Assembly (NCBI RefSeq): GCF_000092905.1
Contig: NC_014098.1
Coordinates: 1,798,001 to 1,862,000, forward strand
Direction of reading: 5' to 3'
Origin: Kyrpidia tusciae DSM 2912
GTDB lineage: Bacteria > Bacillota > Bacilli > Kyrpidiales > Kyrpidiaceae
Length of the DNA stretch: 64,000 bases
The stretch's first letter is position 1, and the number at the start of each line of letters is the position of its first letter. The notes beneath the pieces were generated by a model. That model was not told the origin of the DNA and did not search any database. It saw nothing but the letters and a program-made list of their open reading frames with translations. Shown piece after piece: positions 16,401-25,895 of the stretch. Position numbers and translations under genes: made by a program.

Positions 16401-17831
16401 TCATGCGTTTGCCAGCCGATTCACCGTTTCGGCCAACAAGCGGACGCCGAACCCCGTCGCCCCGGCGGGCAGGTAACCCTTCGTTTTGGACGTATCCATG
16501 GGGCCGGCCATGTCGATATGCGCCCAAGCGACCCCTGTCGGGACAAAACGTTTTAAAAACAAGGCGGCCGTGATCGCACCCGCGTATGGCCCCTCGCTGA
16601 TATTTTTGAGATCGGCATAATCGCTGTCCAGCATGGACTCATACTCTTCCACCAGGGGCATGGGCCAAACCCGATCCCCCACCCGTTCCCCGACCTCCTG
16701 CAGCAGACTTCGAAGCCCGTCATCACCGAACACACCGGCGATCTTGGGCCCCAGGGCTGCAGCACACGCACCGGTTAGGGTGGCGATATCGATGACCGTG
16801 CGCGCCCCGCGCTTTCCCGCCAGAATCAGCCCATCCGCGAGAATCAGACGTCCTTCTGCATCAGTGTTGGCGACCTGAACGGTGGTCCCGTTCGCGTAAC
16901 GAATAATGTCCCCGGGCAACATCGAATGCGCCCCGGGAACGTTCTCTGCAGCCGGTACCAATCCCACCACATGCACCGGCAGACGCAGCTTGGCGATCAC
17001 GTCCAAGGCCCCAATGACCGCGGCTGCACCCGCCATGTCCATCCGCATGTCGCTGATGTCCCGCTGGGTCTTCAAACTGATGCCACCGGAGTCAAAGGTC
17101 ATGCCTTTGCCGACCAGGGCAATCAGCGGTTTGGACGAATCCCCGGTATAGCGCATTTCGATGAGGCGGGGACCATAGCGGCTACCCTTCCCCACGGCCG
17201 CCAGACCTTGAAGGTCCATCCGCTCCAATTCCACGCCCCCGTACACCGAGACTTCCAATGGACTACCTGAAAAGTGCTCTTGTACTCGGGAGGCGAGCAG
17301 ATCGGGCCTCAGCTGATTGGCCGGCTCATTGGCCAAATCCCGCGCCAGGCACGTCCCCGCTGCATCCGCTTCACCCCGGCGAATCCCTGCAAGAAGTGAT
17401 TCGGACTCGCGAGTTCCCCGAAGCACGTCTACTCTCCGCAACCTTTGCGCCTGCGGGTTCGACCGATAGCGATCAAACCGGTAGGTGCCGAGGACAAGGC
17501 CTTCAACCACAGCCCGGCCCAACGCATCGGCGGGAAGCGGAACCTCTGGGAGGTGTACCGCTACCTCCTCCCATCCTTCTTTCACCGCCATCCGGCCGGC
17601 TTCCCCCATGGCCTGCCGAATATGTTCCGGCTGAACTTCCGCTTCAGGACCGATACCCGCCGTCAACCATAGCCGGCCCCCGTCCCCATCGCGAAAAAAG
17701 GTCGTCACTGTGCCTTTTTTGGCATGTCGTTCGCTCACGGGCAGACCCAGAGGTGAACCCGCCGCGAACTCCGGGGTCAGGAGTACAATATGGCAACCCA
17801 AAGGGGAATCGGTCTCTACTCTCCACTCCAC
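16401..17831 (-). CDS. pepA: Leucyl (cytosol) aminopeptidase, M17 family
   Basis: About 476 residues. The C-terminal M17 catalytic domain shows the metal-binding GKGMTFDSGG, the MRMDMAGAA stretch and the signature NTDAEGRL; the N-terminal half is the more variable macro-like domain. A two-zinc enzyme that removes N-terminal residues from peptides in the cytosol. A GTG at 17831 follows GGAGGAG at 6 nt; the ATG at 17846 has its site too close. Full length for the family. Confidence 0.95.
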   Translation of the reverse strand: MEWRVETDSPLGCHIVLLTPEFAAGSPLGLPVSERHAKKGTVTTFFRDGDGGRLWLTAGIGPEAEVQPEHIRQAMGEAGRMAVKEGWEEVAVHLPEVPLPADALGRAVVEGLVLGTYRFDRYRSNPQAQRLRRVDVLRGTRESESLLAGIRRGEADAAGTCLARDLANEPANQLRPDLLASRVQEHFSGSPLEVSVYGGVELERMDLQGLAAVGKGSRYGPRLIEMRYTGDSSKPLIALVGKGMTFDSGGISLKTQRDISDMRMDMAGAAAVIGALDVIAKLRLPVHVVGLVPAAENVPGAHSMLPGDIIRYANGTTVQVANTDAEGRLILADGLILAGKRGARTVIDIATLTGACAAALGPKIAGVFGDDGLRSLLQEVGERVGDRVWPMPLVEEYESMLDSDYADLKNISEGPYAGAITAALFLKRFVPTGVAWAHIDMAGPMDTSKTKGYLPAGATGFGVRLLAETVNRLANA

Positions 17832-17949
17832 CGGGCACTCCTCCATTCCTTCCCTGGCGTGCGGGTCGTGCCGCCTTCAGCCTCCATTATACCGAACTGC
17901 AGCAGGGCCGACCAAATGGCTTTGAGAAGGATAAGCCAATCACCGGGAT

Positions 17950-17980
17950 TTGACATCTTTGTGAACCCGCATTGCATACT
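17950..17980 (+). promoter_or_regulatory. Probable promoter of the small membrane protein
   Basis: TTGACA (17950-17955) with CATACT (17975-17980), spacer 19 nt; a shorter-spaced -10 is possible. Confidence 0.45.
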
Positions 17981-18037
17981 TTTCTGATCCGGTGGTAAGA
18001 TGACGGAGGAAGAGAGTCGGACAGAGGAGGATCCGCC

Positions 18038-18205
18038 ATGTTTCGCTACTATTTTGGCATTGCCATTATGTGTGCGGTCTTCGCGATTTTTACGCTGTTT
18101 CTCGGAGAGCGGGCCCCGGAGGCTTTAGCCACCATCTTTATCGGTTTCGCCGGAGCTTTCGCCGCCATTGCCTTCATCACCTCCGGCCCGGAATCCCGCT
18201 GGTAA
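18038..18205 (+). CDS. Small two-helix membrane protein
   Basis: 55 residues: an N-terminal helix (about 4-23), a short charged turn GERAPE and a second helix (about 29-49). AGGAGG at 18025-18030 is 7 nt before the ATG, a very good site for so short a gene. Family not recognised. It faces the sirtuin gene convergently (gap 26 nt). Confidence 0.72.
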   Translation: MFRYYFGIAIMCAVFAIFTLFLGERAPEALATIFIGFAGAFAAIAFITSGPESRW

Positions 18206-18231
18206 CCCTCGCCCCGGTGTGCCGCCGGGGC

Positions 18232-18915
18232 CTAGGGTCTGCCCACCAGAATGGGCACCAGCACCTCCGCCCGGCGGTTGATGCGGACAAGTGGAATCCC
18301 TTTTCGATGCGCGGCCAAGGGGATCTGATTGATGGGGGAGACGTCGAGGCGGGTGCCGATGGCCACCAGCAGGTCCGCATCCCCCACCCAGTCCATCACC
18401 GTCGTGAAATGTCGCACCGGTTCCCCGACAAACACCATGTTCGGAGCGAGCAGGCCGTTGCAGCCCGGACAGCGCGGCACATCCTCCCGAAACGCCAGCC
18501 GCGCCTCCAAGAGAAGCCCACACTGCCGGCAGGCCAGTTCAAACAATCTTCCGTGAACTTCCACACAACCGCTCGACCCCGCTTTTCGGTGAAGACCGTC
18601 AACATTCAAGGTGACCACCCGTCCCCCCCACGCCGCCAGAGCCCGATGAGCCGGGTTCGGTTCAGCCCGCCCCCAATTCCATAACCAATCTCGGTAACAA
18701 TCGAAAAATTCCTTCGGCCTTCCTTCAAATCTGCGCCGGGTAAACAAGGTGCGCAGGGGGATGCCGTTCCACCTCTGGCCCACCGTGGGCAACCCCGAAG
18801 CGACGCTGATTCCCGCTCCGGACAACACGAGGGGGCGCCGGGCGCTTTGCCACAATCGTCCCCAAGACTCAAGGTCTTGCCGGTCCTCTGTTGCAACCTG
18901 CTCATCCACCGCCAC
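18232..18915 (-). CDS. Sir2-family NAD-dependent deacylase
   Basis: About 227 residues. NAD-binding SGAGIS, the motif TLNVDGLH (usually TQNIDGLH), catalytic His in EVHG, a Cys4 zinc site CRQCG...CPGCNG, and the GTRLDVSP and NRRAE segments of the Rossmann fold are visible. Removes acyl groups from lysines with NAD. The GTG at 18915 follows AAGGAGGGA by 8 nt; the open frame further 5' runs into the cstA terminator and is rejected. Cytosolic; targets unknown, though acetyl-CoA synthetase is a common one in Firmicutes. Confidence 0.93.
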   Translation of the reverse strand: MAVDEQVATEDRQDLESWGRLWQSARRPLVLSGAGISVASGLPTVGQRWNGIPLRTLFTRRRFEGRPKEFFDCYRDWLWNWGRAEPNPAHRALAAWGGRVVTLNVDGLHRKAGSSGCVEVHGRLFELACRQCGLLLEARLAFREDVPRCPGCNGLLAPNMVFVGEPVRHFTTVMDWVGDADLLVAIGTRLDVSPINQIPLAAHRKGIPLVRINRRAEVLVPILVGRP

Positions 18916-18970
18916 GCCGAGTCCCTCCTTGAGGATTCGTTTTCCCACCCCGGGCCCGTTCCATGCTCGC

Positions 18971-18996
18971 AAAAAAAACGGGGGTTGGGTCCCCCG
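18971..18996 (-). terminator. Terminator of cstA-ybdD operon
   Basis: Stem CGGGGG/CCCCCG (18979-18984 with 18991-18996) followed on the minus strand by eight Ts. Confidence 0.9.
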
Positions 18997-19021
18997 CCTC
19001 GGCACTCGGTGTCCGAGCTTG

Positions 19022-19222
19022 TCAGCAGCAGCGCGTCGGGCTGCCGCTGTCGTATCGATCTTTGAGATACTGGGTGTAGAATTCTTGCCTGGACAGCGGA
19101 GGTTTCTCCGGGTGAACGCGCTGATGGCGCTCCAGATACGCCTCGTAGTCCGGCATGCCGAAAACTGTTTTCACATTCGTGCGCAGTTTACACAACCAGT
19201 CCTCCACCGAGGATTTCACCAC
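19022..19222 (-). CDS. YbdD/YjiX-family small partner of CstA
   Basis: 66 residues with the pattern FGMPDYEAYLERHQRVHPEK and L(S)RQEFY typical of DUF466 (YbdD/YjiX). In many bacteria this small protein is encoded right after cstA or btsT and is needed for pyruvate uptake. The same order is seen here, 61 nt after cstA.  Ends in a double cysteine. Confidence 0.9.
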   Translation of the reverse strand: MVKSSVEDWLCKLRTNVKTVFGMPDYEAYLERHQRVHPEKPPLSRQEFYTQYLKDRYDSGSPTRCC

Positions 19223-19283
19223 TCATCGCCTCCTTCAACGCGCCCGCTCATCCCTTCGGTCGAGGAAAAAACCGGGACCCGCA

Positions 19284-21341
19284 TCAACCCTGGGTGCTGG
19301 AAGGGACAAAGGGCGCCTCTTTTAATTCCGGTTTGCGCTTCTCGATCAACACTTGGTACCAAACTCGCAGTGCATCGAGGAGTACGCCCACCACAACGAT
19401 GATGAATATCGCAGTCATAATCGCGTCCACCCGGTCGTTAAACAGCATTTTGTTCATGTCGGCCATGGATTTCGCGGGTGCAATCAGTTTCCCGGCCGCT
19501 ATGCCGTCGGCGATCACCTGGGCGTGGGCCAGAAATCCGACCGCTGGCTTGGGGTCAAACAGTTTCTGCCACCCCGCCGTCAGGGTGACCGCCAAGAGCC
19601 ACACCAGAGGCAGGATTGTAATCCAACTGTACCTCGCCTTGCCCATCTTGATCAACACCGTCGTGGCAACGACGAGGGCGATGCCGGCCAACATCTGGTT
19701 CGAGATCCCGAATAGGGGCCACAACGTGTTGATGCCTCCCAACGGATCCGTCACGCCCTGGTAGAGGAAATAGCCCCACCCCAAAGCGATCACGGCGCTG
19801 GCAAATACATTGGCGCCAAAAGACTCCGTCCGCCCAAGGGGTTTCCAGACATTGCCCAGCAAATCCTGGAGCATAAATCGCCCGACCCGGGTTCCAGCGT
19901 CAATCGTGGTCAGGATAAATACCGCCTCAAACAGGATGGCAAAGTGGTACCAGAATGCTTTGAATCCACCCATAAACTTTGAAAAGATGTCCGCCATGCC
20001 CACCGCCAGCGTCGGAGCGCCACCGGTGCGGGACAAGATGGTGTGCTCGCCCACGTCTTTGGCCCACTGGGTGATGGTGGCGGCATCCACGGTAAATCCC
20101 CACTGGCTGATCTTCGCCGCGGCGGTGACGGCGTCCGTCCCAATAACCGCAGCCGGCGAGTTCATCGCAAAATAGACCCCCGGGTGGAGCGAGGTCGCCG
20201 CCACCATGGCCATGATGGCCACAAAGGACTCCATCAACATCCCACCGTAACCGATCATCCGGGCCTGGGACTCTTTTTGAATCATCTTCGGCGTCGTTCC
20301 CGAAGAAACCAAGGAATGGAATCCGGACACCGCGCCGCAAGCGATGGTGATAAACAGGAATGGGAACAAGTTCCCGCTGAACACCGGACCCGTCCCGTCC
20401 ACGAACTGGGTGAGCTTTGGCATGTGGATCGGCGGCAGCACAATGAGAATACCGATGGCGAGAAGAACGATCGTTCCGATCTTCAAAAATGAACTGAGAT
20501 AGTCCCGGGGCGCCAGCAGCAGCCAAACCGGCAAGATGGACGCAATAAATCCATACAAGATCATCCACTTCGCCAAAGCAGTACCGCTGAGGGTAAAAAT
20601 GCCCGACCAGAAGGGGTCTGCCGCCACGTACTGCCCGGCCCACAGAGCCAACATCAACAGGACAATGCCGATGATGCTGCCTTCCAGCACCCGGCCCGGC
20701 CGGATGAATCGCATATAGATCCCCATGAGCAGCGCGATGGGAATGGTCATCGCGATGGTAAAGGTTCCCCACGGCGAACCTTTCAGGGCATTGACCACGA
20801 CCAATGCCAGCACGGCAATCAAAATGATCATGATGGCGAGGACGCCGATGGAAGCGAGAATACCGCCAAAGGGGCCGATCTCATCCCGGGCAATCTGCCC
20901 CAAAGACCTGCCGTCCCGGCGCATCGAAGCGAACAGGATGACAAAATCCTGAACAGCTCCGGCCAGCACGACTCCGATGATGATCCACAAGGTCCCCGGG
21001 AGGTACCCCATCTGTGCGGCGAGAATCGGTCCCACCAAGGGGCCGGCTCCGGCAATCGCCGCGAAATGGTGACCCAGGAGTACCCATTTGTTGGTGGGCA
21101 CGTAGTCTTTCCCGTCGTTGTGAACTTCCGCCGGCGTCGCCCGGCGATCGTCCAGTTCAAAAGCTTTGCGCGCCATGAATTTACTATAAAAACGGTAGGC
21201 AACGGCGTAGGTGGCCACTGCGGCGATGATCAGCCACGCCGCGCTGATCGTCTCCCCGTTGCTGATTGCCAATACGGCAAAAGCCGCAGCGCCCACAACG
21301 GAGATGAGCGTCCACAACAGAATGGAACCCAGCTTTTTCAA
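19284..21341 (-). CDS. cstA: CstA carbon starvation protein, pyruvate/peptide transporter
   Basis: 685 residues, some 16-18 hydrophobic helices. Family hallmarks include GHHFAAIAGAGPLVGP near residue 90 and the TIDAGTRVGRFMLQ segment. CstA-type carriers take up pyruvate or peptides. The start is TTG at 21341 with AAAAGGGGGA 7 nt upstream; there is no better ATG. Followed by its small YbdD partner and a strong terminator, forming a two-gene operon. Regulation not evident; a TACAAT-like -10 at 21416-21421 on the minus strand has no good -35. Confidence 0.94.
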   Translation of the reverse strand: MKKLGSILLWTLISVVGAAAFAVLAISNGETISAAWLIIAAVATYAVAYRFYSKFMARKAFELDDRRATPAEVHNDGKDYVPTNKWVLLGHHFAAIAGAGPLVGPILAAQMGYLPGTLWIIIGVVLAGAVQDFVILFASMRRDGRSLGQIARDEIGPFGGILASIGVLAIMIILIAVLALVVVNALKGSPWGTFTIAMTIPIALLMGIYMRFIRPGRVLEGSIIGIVLLMLALWAGQYVAADPFWSGIFTLSGTALAKWMILYGFIASILPVWLLLAPRDYLSSFLKIGTIVLLAIGILIVLPPIHMPKLTQFVDGTGPVFSGNLFPFLFITIACGAVSGFHSLVSSGTTPKMIQKESQARMIGYGGMLMESFVAIMAMVAATSLHPGVYFAMNSPAAVIGTDAVTAAAKISQWGFTVDAATITQWAKDVGEHTILSRTGGAPTLAVGMADIFSKFMGGFKAFWYHFAILFEAVFILTTIDAGTRVGRFMLQDLLGNVWKPLGRTESFGANVFASAVIALGWGYFLYQGVTDPLGGINTLWPLFGISNQMLAGIALVVATTVLIKMGKARYSWITILPLVWLLAVTLTAGWQKLFDPKPAVGFLAHAQVIADGIAAGKLIAPAKSMADMNKMLFNDRVDAIMTAIFIIVVVGVLLDALRVWYQVLIEKRKPELKEAPFVPSSTQG

Positions 21342-21469
21342 ACTCGATCCCCCTTTTGAAATGATTCATTATTTTTTTATATATTTCTGACGAGGAACCC
21401 CGCCCCCCCTCCTTCATTGTACACGATCCCATTCAAGATTTCATCAAGATTTTTCAACGCCCGAGATCC

Positions 21470-21499
21470 TTGACAGGTTGGCCGACCCAGTGCTACAGT
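21470..21499 (+). promoter_or_regulatory. Promoter of the T-box/serA transcript
   Basis: TTGACA (21470-21475), 18-nt spacer, TACAGT (21494-21499) with a TG at 21491-21492 forming an extended -10. Confidence 0.8.
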
Positions 21500-21505
21500 T
21501 ACGAC

Positions 21506-21815
21506 AACGAAGGCATCATTTTATTTGGCGAAGGAAAAGCGATGAGGGAGACCCGACAGACAAAGGGCGGTACAGAGAGCCGGTGGATGGGTGCAAACCG
21601 GACCGCATGTCTGGCCGGCAGCGCTCCCGAGTGCCCGCGTGAAGCGCCGACCAGCGGCGTGGGTAGCGGGGCCGGCTGACTCCCGTTAGTGAGTCGGGTG
21701 ACATGGTCACCAGCGAGGGCGATGCTGCGAGGCATCGCTGAAAAAGGGTGGTACCGCGAAAGAGGACCTTTCGCCCCTTGCGCCGCACGCGCAGAGGGTG
21801 GAGGGTTTTTTTGTT
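21506..21815 (+). promoter_or_regulatory. T-box riboswitch leader, serine type (specifier AGC)
   Basis: Stem I can be folded: GGGAG (lower) pairs with CTCCC, CAGAC with GTCTG and GCGGT with ACCGC, below the usual AGAGAGCCGG...ACCGG apical part. In the internal loop on the 3' side the triplet AGC (21620-21622) is the likely specifier, a serine codon, matching serA downstream. Hairpins GGTGAC/GTCACC and GCGATGC/GCATCGC follow, then the T-box AGGGTGGTACCGCG (21745-21758) and a terminator (about 21775-21814, T7). Uncharged tRNA-Ser should favour readthrough. Confidence 0.92.
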
Positions 21816-21890
21816 TGACTCCGCCCGACTCGCCAAGGGAATCATCGCACGCCGCGGCGTGCAACAAGAACATCCGGGAGGTGCCCTACC

Positions 21891-23474
21891 GTGTTCAAGA
21901 TTCTTGTCAGCGATGCAATTTCCGAAGAGGGGCTCAAAAAACTGATGGACGCCCCCGATGTGCAAGTGGACATTCGCCCGGGGCTGCCCCCGGAAGAACT
22001 CAAGGCGCTGATCGGCGAATATGACGCCCTTTTGGTCCGGAGCCAGACCAAAGTCACCGCCGACCTGTTGGCCGGCGCCCGCAATCTCAAGGCTGTGGGC
22101 CGGGCCGGAGTGGGGGTGGACAACATCGACATTGAGGCGGCCACCCGCCGGGGGATCATCGTCGTCAACGCCCCGGACGGGAACACGATTTCTACAGCGG
22201 AACACACCTTTGCCATGCTGATGGCCCTGGCGCGAAACATCCCTCAGGCCTACGCATCAATCCAATCGGGCAAGTGGGACCGGAAGTCTTTTGTCGGCGT
22301 AGAGCTCAGGGGGAAGACCCTGGGGATCGTTGGCCTCGGCCGCATCGGCACCGAAGTGGCCAAGCGGGCCATGGCCTTCGGAATGACGGTGCTGGCCTAC
22401 GACCCGTTCCTCACCAGGGAGAGGGCCGATCAACTGGGCGTCGAATCGGTCTCGGTGGACGACATCTGCCGCCGGGCGGATTTTATCACCGTCCACACCC
22501 CCCTCACCAAAGAAACGCGGCACATGATCTCCGGGCCGCAGTTCGCCTTGATGAAAAAGGGCGTTCGCATCCTCAACTGCGCCCGGGGCGGGATCATCGA
22601 TGAGAAGGCGCTGCTCGCCGCCTTAGAAGACGGAACCGTGGGGGGGGCCGCCCTGGACGTTTTCGAAGAAGAGCCGCCGAAAGACAATCCGCTTCTGGCG
22701 TCAAACCGAGTCATTGCCACCCCTCACCTGGGAGCTTCTACGGTGGAAGCCCAGATCAACGTGGCCATCGACGTCGGCGAAGAAATTTTGAATATCCTGC
22801 ACGACCGGCCTTTTAAGAACGCGGTGAATCTCCCATCCCTCCCCGCCGAAGTGATGCGGGCCGTTCAACCTTACCTGGCCCTAGGGGAAAAACTGGGCCA
22901 ATTGATCAGCCAGATCGCCGCGGGTCGCCTTTACGCCATCGAAGTCACCTACGGCGGCGCGGTGGCAGAACGGGAGGTCGCCCCGGTGTCCCGGACGATC
23001 CTAAAAGGAATTCTCAGCTATCATCACGGGGACGAAGTCAATTACGTGAACGCCCCCTTTATCGCGGAAACGTTGGGCATCAAGGTGACGGAGACCAAAA
23101 CCGGCCGGCATAAAGTGTTCAACGACTGGATTTCTGTCCAGCTCACCACAGACGAAGGCACTCACAGTGCCGCCGGGACCTTATTTAACGGCCTCGGGCC
23201 GCGGATCGTCCAAATCGACGGCTATTCCGTGGACGTAGCGCCCCAGGGAACCCTGCTCATCACCCGGCATATCGACCAACCGGGCATCATCGGCCAAGTC
23301 GGCAGCCTTCTCGGCGCCGCCGGCGTCAATATTGCCGCCATGCAGGTCGGACGCAAGGAACTCGGCGGGCAGGCGGTGATGGTCCTCGCCGTGGACAAAC
23401 CGGTGGATGCGGAGACCCTGGCGAACATCGGCCAAGTCCCGGGTATTCTGGCGGTGCGGGACGTGTCATTGTGA
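21891..23474 (+). CDS. serA: D-3-phosphoglycerate dehydrogenase
   Basis: 527 residues, the long type. NAD-binding GLGRIG, catalytic Arg in NCARGG, EEEPP and ATPHLGAST are present; the intervening domain and a C-terminal ACT domain (about 450-527, [17 protein letters not shown]) follow. It oxidises 3-phosphoglycerate, the first step of serine synthesis, and the ACT domain suggests feedback by serine. GTG start at 21891 with GGGAGGTG upstream. Transcription is governed by the T-box leader. Single gene with its own terminator. Confidence 0.97.
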   Translation: MFKILVSDAISEEGLKKLMDAPDVQVDIRPGLPPEELKALIGEYDALLVRSQTKVTADLLAGARNLKAVGRAGVGVDNIDIEAATRRGIIVVNAPDGNTISTAEHTFAMLMALARNIPQAYASIQSGKWDRKSFVGVELRGKTLGIVGLGRIGTEVAKRAMAFGMTVLAYDPFLTRERADQLGVESVSVDDICRRADFITVHTPLTKETRHMISGPQFALMKKGVRILNCARGGIIDEKALLAALEDGTVGGAALDVFEEEPPKDNPLLASNRVIATPHLGASTVEAQINVAIDVGEEILNILHDRPFKNAVNLPSLPAEVMRAVQPYLALGEKLGQLISQIAAGRLYAIEVTYGGAVAEREVAPVSRTILKGILSYHHGDEVNYVNAPFIAETLGIKVTETKTGRHKVFNDWISVQLTTDEGTHSAAGTLFNGLGPRIVQIDGYSVDVAPQGTLLITRHIDQPGIIGQVGSLLGAAGVNIAAMQVGRKELGGQAVMVLAVDKPVDAETLANIGQVPGILAVRDVSL

Positions 23475-23498
23475 TGCCTTCCATCACCCGTAATTAAA

Positions 23499-23525
23499 AT
23501 GCCCCGCCGAATGCGGGGCATTTTT
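23499..23525 (+). terminator. Terminator of serA
   Basis: Stem ATGCCCCGC/GCGGGGCAT with a 5-nt loop and TTTTT; the minus strand also has a weaker T run, so it may serve thiG as well. Confidence 0.9.
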
Positions 23526-23540
23526 AGGTGCCGGGCCACC

Positions 23541-24332
23541 TCATCGGCCCACCATGCCTTCCACTGGACTGCTGGCGCTCGCGTACCGTTTCTTCGCCAC
23601 TCGACCGGCCAGATACCCCTTCCGACCGGCTTCCACCGCCAGGCGCATCGCTTCGGCCATCAGGACCGGGTCCTTGGCCCCGGAGACGGCGGTGTTCAAC
23701 AAAATCCCATCCGCCCCGAGCTCCATCGCCAGGGCCACGTCCGCGGGGGAACCGATTCCGGCGTCCACGATCACCGGGACCTTTGCCTCCTCCACGATGT
23801 AGCTCAAGTGATACGGATTCAAAATCCCCAACCCCGTTCCAATCGGGGCCGCGCCGGGCATCACCGCCGCCGCCCCCACTTCCTCCAAGCGCTTGGCCAA
23901 GATTGGGTCGTCCGATATATAGGGCAGGACGATAAACCCCTCTTTCACCAGCACTTCGGTCGCCTTAAGGGTCTCCACGGGATCCGGGAGCAGGGTCTTG
24001 GGGTTGCCCACCACCTCCACCTTGATCATGTCGCACAGCCCCGACGCCTTCGCAAGCCGGGCAATCCGCACCGCTTCTTCGGCGTCCGAGGCCCCGGCGG
24101 TGTTGGGCAGCAGGGTGAACCGCTGGAGGTCGAGCCGTTCCAAAAAATTGGGTTCATCCGGGCGATCCAGATTCAATCGCCGCACCGCGAAAGTCAGGAC
24201 TTCAGCCCCCGAAACCTCCACCGCGCGACTTTGTACATCTAAGTCTGAAAATTTTCCCGTCCCCAAAAACAACCGGGAGCGAAAGGTCCGCCCTCCGATG
24301 ATTAACTCGTCATTCTCCACCTGCGTCTCCAT
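23541..24332 (-). CDS. thiG: Thiazole synthase
   Basis: About 263 residues. The Schiff-base lysine is in MIKVEVVGN, with [14 protein letters not shown] and [10 protein letters not shown] around the phosphate-binding sites of the TIM barrel. ThiG builds the thiazole phosphate from deoxyxylulose phosphate, ThiS thiocarboxylate and dehydroglycine. ATG at 24332 follows AAAGGAGAGG, 22 nt after thiS. Last gene of thiE-thiS-thiG; thiO/thiH, thiF and thiC are not in the window. Confidence 0.97.
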   Translation of the reverse strand: METQVENDELIIGGRTFRSRLFLGTGKFSDLDVQSRAVEVSGAEVLTFAVRRLNLDRPDEPNFLERLDLQRFTLLPNTAGASDAEEAVRIARLAKASGLCDMIKVEVVGNPKTLLPDPVETLKATEVLVKEGFIVLPYISDDPILAKRLEEVGAAAVMPGAAPIGTGLGILNPYHLSYIVEEAKVPVIVDAGIGSPADVALAMELGADGILLNTAVSGAKDPVLMAEAMRLAVEAGRKGYLAGRVAKKRYASASSPVEGMVGR

Positions 24333-24354
24333 GCCGGCCTCTCCTTTCTCTCTT

Positions 24355-24555
24355 TTAACCCCCACCCACAAAATGAACGATTTCCATGTGATCGCCGTCT
24401 CGCACCGCCTGGATATCGTACTGTTCCCGGGGGATGATCTCTCGGTTGAGCTCGACCACCACCATGCGGTCAGCGAGGTGAAAATGATGCAGCACTTCGG
24501 CGACCGTTTTCACGCCGGGGACCTCTTTCCACTGCCCGTTGACATGCAATTTCAT
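24355..24555 (-). CDS. thiS: Sulfur carrier protein ThiS
   Basis: 66 residues, ubiquitin-like, with [14 protein letters not shown] and VGGG at the C-terminus, whose final Gly-Gly is thiocarboxylated. Its ATG overlaps the thiE stop (ATGA), showing coupling. Confidence 0.95.
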   Translation of the reverse strand: MKLHVNGQWKEVPGVKTVAEVLHHFHLADRMVVVELNREIIPREQYDIQAVRDGDHMEIVHFVGGG

Positions 24556-25205
24556 CCTCTCCCCTCCCTCCTTTGTCGGCCCCTGAGGATGGCCTGCACA
24601 AACGCTTTGGCCCTTTCCAGAATATCCTCCGTGTCGACAAGCCCCCGGATGACCGCTAAACCATCCGCCCCGGCCGCCGCCAGCTCCTCGGCATCCTCCA
24701 GTCGAATGCCGCCGATGGCGATGATAGGAAGGTCCACCGCCTGCCGGATCCGGCGCAACCCGGCGATCCCTACCACCGGCTTGGTGTCCGTTTTCGTGGT
24801 CGTCGCCCGCATCGGACCAACCCCGATATAATTCGCCCCCTGAATCGCCGCCTCCCGGGCCTCCTCCACATTATGAGTGGAGACTCCGATGATGCGGCCC
24901 TCCCCCAGAATCTCCCGAGCCGCTCGGATCGGCAAATCCCCCTGGCCGAGGTGGACCCCATCCGCGTCCAGGGCCATGGCCACATCCACCCGGTCATTGA
25001 CGATCAACAGGGCGCCTGCTGCCCGGGTCATCCGCCTGAGCACCCGTCCAGCCTCCAGCAACTCCCGAGTGTTCAGATCTTTTTCCCGCAGCTGAATACA
25101 GGTCACTCCGCCGGCCAACCAATCCCCTGCCACTTCTTCCAAGGACCGGCCGCGGTAAAATCGCCGATCGGTGATCGCATACAGGCCGTGGATCTGTTTC
25201 ACCAT
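24552..25205 (-). CDS. thiE: Thiamine phosphate synthase
   Basis: About 217 residues. IQLREKD, NDRVDVA, GVHLGQ(G)D, GVSTHN, YIGVGP and IGGI are the family's phosphate- and pyrophosphate-binding motifs. ThiE joins the pyrimidine pyrophosphate and thiazole phosphate. ATG at 25205 follows GAGGGGAGAG; a longer open frame upstream has no support. I searched the leader for a TPP riboswitch and saw none. Confidence 0.96.
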   Translation of the reverse strand: MVKQIHGLYAITDRRFYRGRSLEEVAGDWLAGGVTCIQLREKDLNTRELLEAGRVLRRMTRAAGALLIVNDRVDVAMALDADGVHLGQGDLPIRAAREILGEGRIIGVSTHNVEEAREAAIQGANYIGVGPMRATTTKTDTKPVVGIAGLRRIRQAVDLPIIAIGGIRLEDAEELAAAGADGLAVIRGLVDTEDILERAKAFVQAILRGRQRREGRG

Positions 25206-25380
25206 CGCTCTCCCCTCACCCGCCCCATCGAATACCGCCATCCTGCGGGAATGTGCCCGTCCATCCGGGTCCCGGGGATTCAAAACTGCCGTTGTTGATG
25301 TATAGAACTGGGCCATTCCGGTTATGCTGATAACAGAGCCGAGGCGTGCAAACCTCAGCTTCTCCTCTCTCTCTTTTCTT

Positions 25381-25416
25381 GGGGCGGCCGGTGGATCCGG
25401 ACGCCTCCTTTTTTTT
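25381..25416 (+). terminator. Orphan plus-strand intrinsic terminator
   Basis: Two-part stem GGGGCG/CGCCTC and CCGG/CCGG with a small loop, then eight Ts (25409-25416). No plus-strand gene precedes it after the serA terminator, so it may end a small RNA starting near 25300. Confidence 0.65.
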
Positions 25417-25448
25417 CCAAGTTCGGGTTTTGTCCCCGTTTCTCGCCT

Positions 25449-25874
25449 TCAGAGTTCCGCCGCGCCCAAAAGTCGCCGGTGTTCGATCTTCATGCACCGG
25501 TCCATGACCACCGTTAAACCCGCTTCCTGAGCCCGCTTCGCCGCCTGCTCATTGACGACTCCAAGCTGCATCCACAGCACTTTTGCGCCGACCTGCACCG
25601 CTTGGCCCACCAGTTCATCCACCTCTTCACCCCGGCGGAATACATCCACAATATCCACCGGGCCCTCCACCTCCCGGAGGGAGGGATGGGCTTTCCGTCC
25701 CAAACTCCGGTCGATTCGCGGATTGACGGGAATGATCTCATAGCCTTGGGACTGCAGATAGGACGCGACCTCATAACTCGGCCGATCGGGGTTATCGGAC
25801 AGTCCCACCACCGCCACGGTCTTCGAGGTTTTCAACAACTCCGCCAATTCTTGGTCCGTCGGATTCTGAAACAC
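25449..25874 (-). CDS. CoA-binding domain protein (YccU type)
   Basis: 141 residues: a stand-alone Rossmann-like CoA-binding domain with VAVVGLSDNPDRPSY, GYEIIPVNP and VLWMQLGVVNEQAA. The role in cells is not settled. GTG at 25874 with GGGAGGGGTGG upstream. Monocistronic by position. Confidence 0.9.
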   Translation of the reverse strand: MFQNPTDQELAELLKTSKTVAVVGLSDNPDRPSYEVASYLQSQGYEIIPVNPRIDRSLGRKAHPSLREVEGPVDIVDVFRRGEEVDELVGQAVQVGAKVLWMQLGVVNEQAAKRAQEAGLTVVMDRCMKIEHRRLLGAAEL

Positions 25875-25895
25875 CGGCCACCCCTCCCAAGAGGA

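Noticed and set aside
25206-25320. Possible TPP riboswitch before thiE
   Set aside because: Neither the CTGAGA nor the ACCTGA-type core segments occur on the minus strand.
25216-25497. 93-codon minus-strand open frame before thiE
   Set aside because: Overlaps the 5' region and the CoA-binding gene end, has no ribosome site and an implausible composition.
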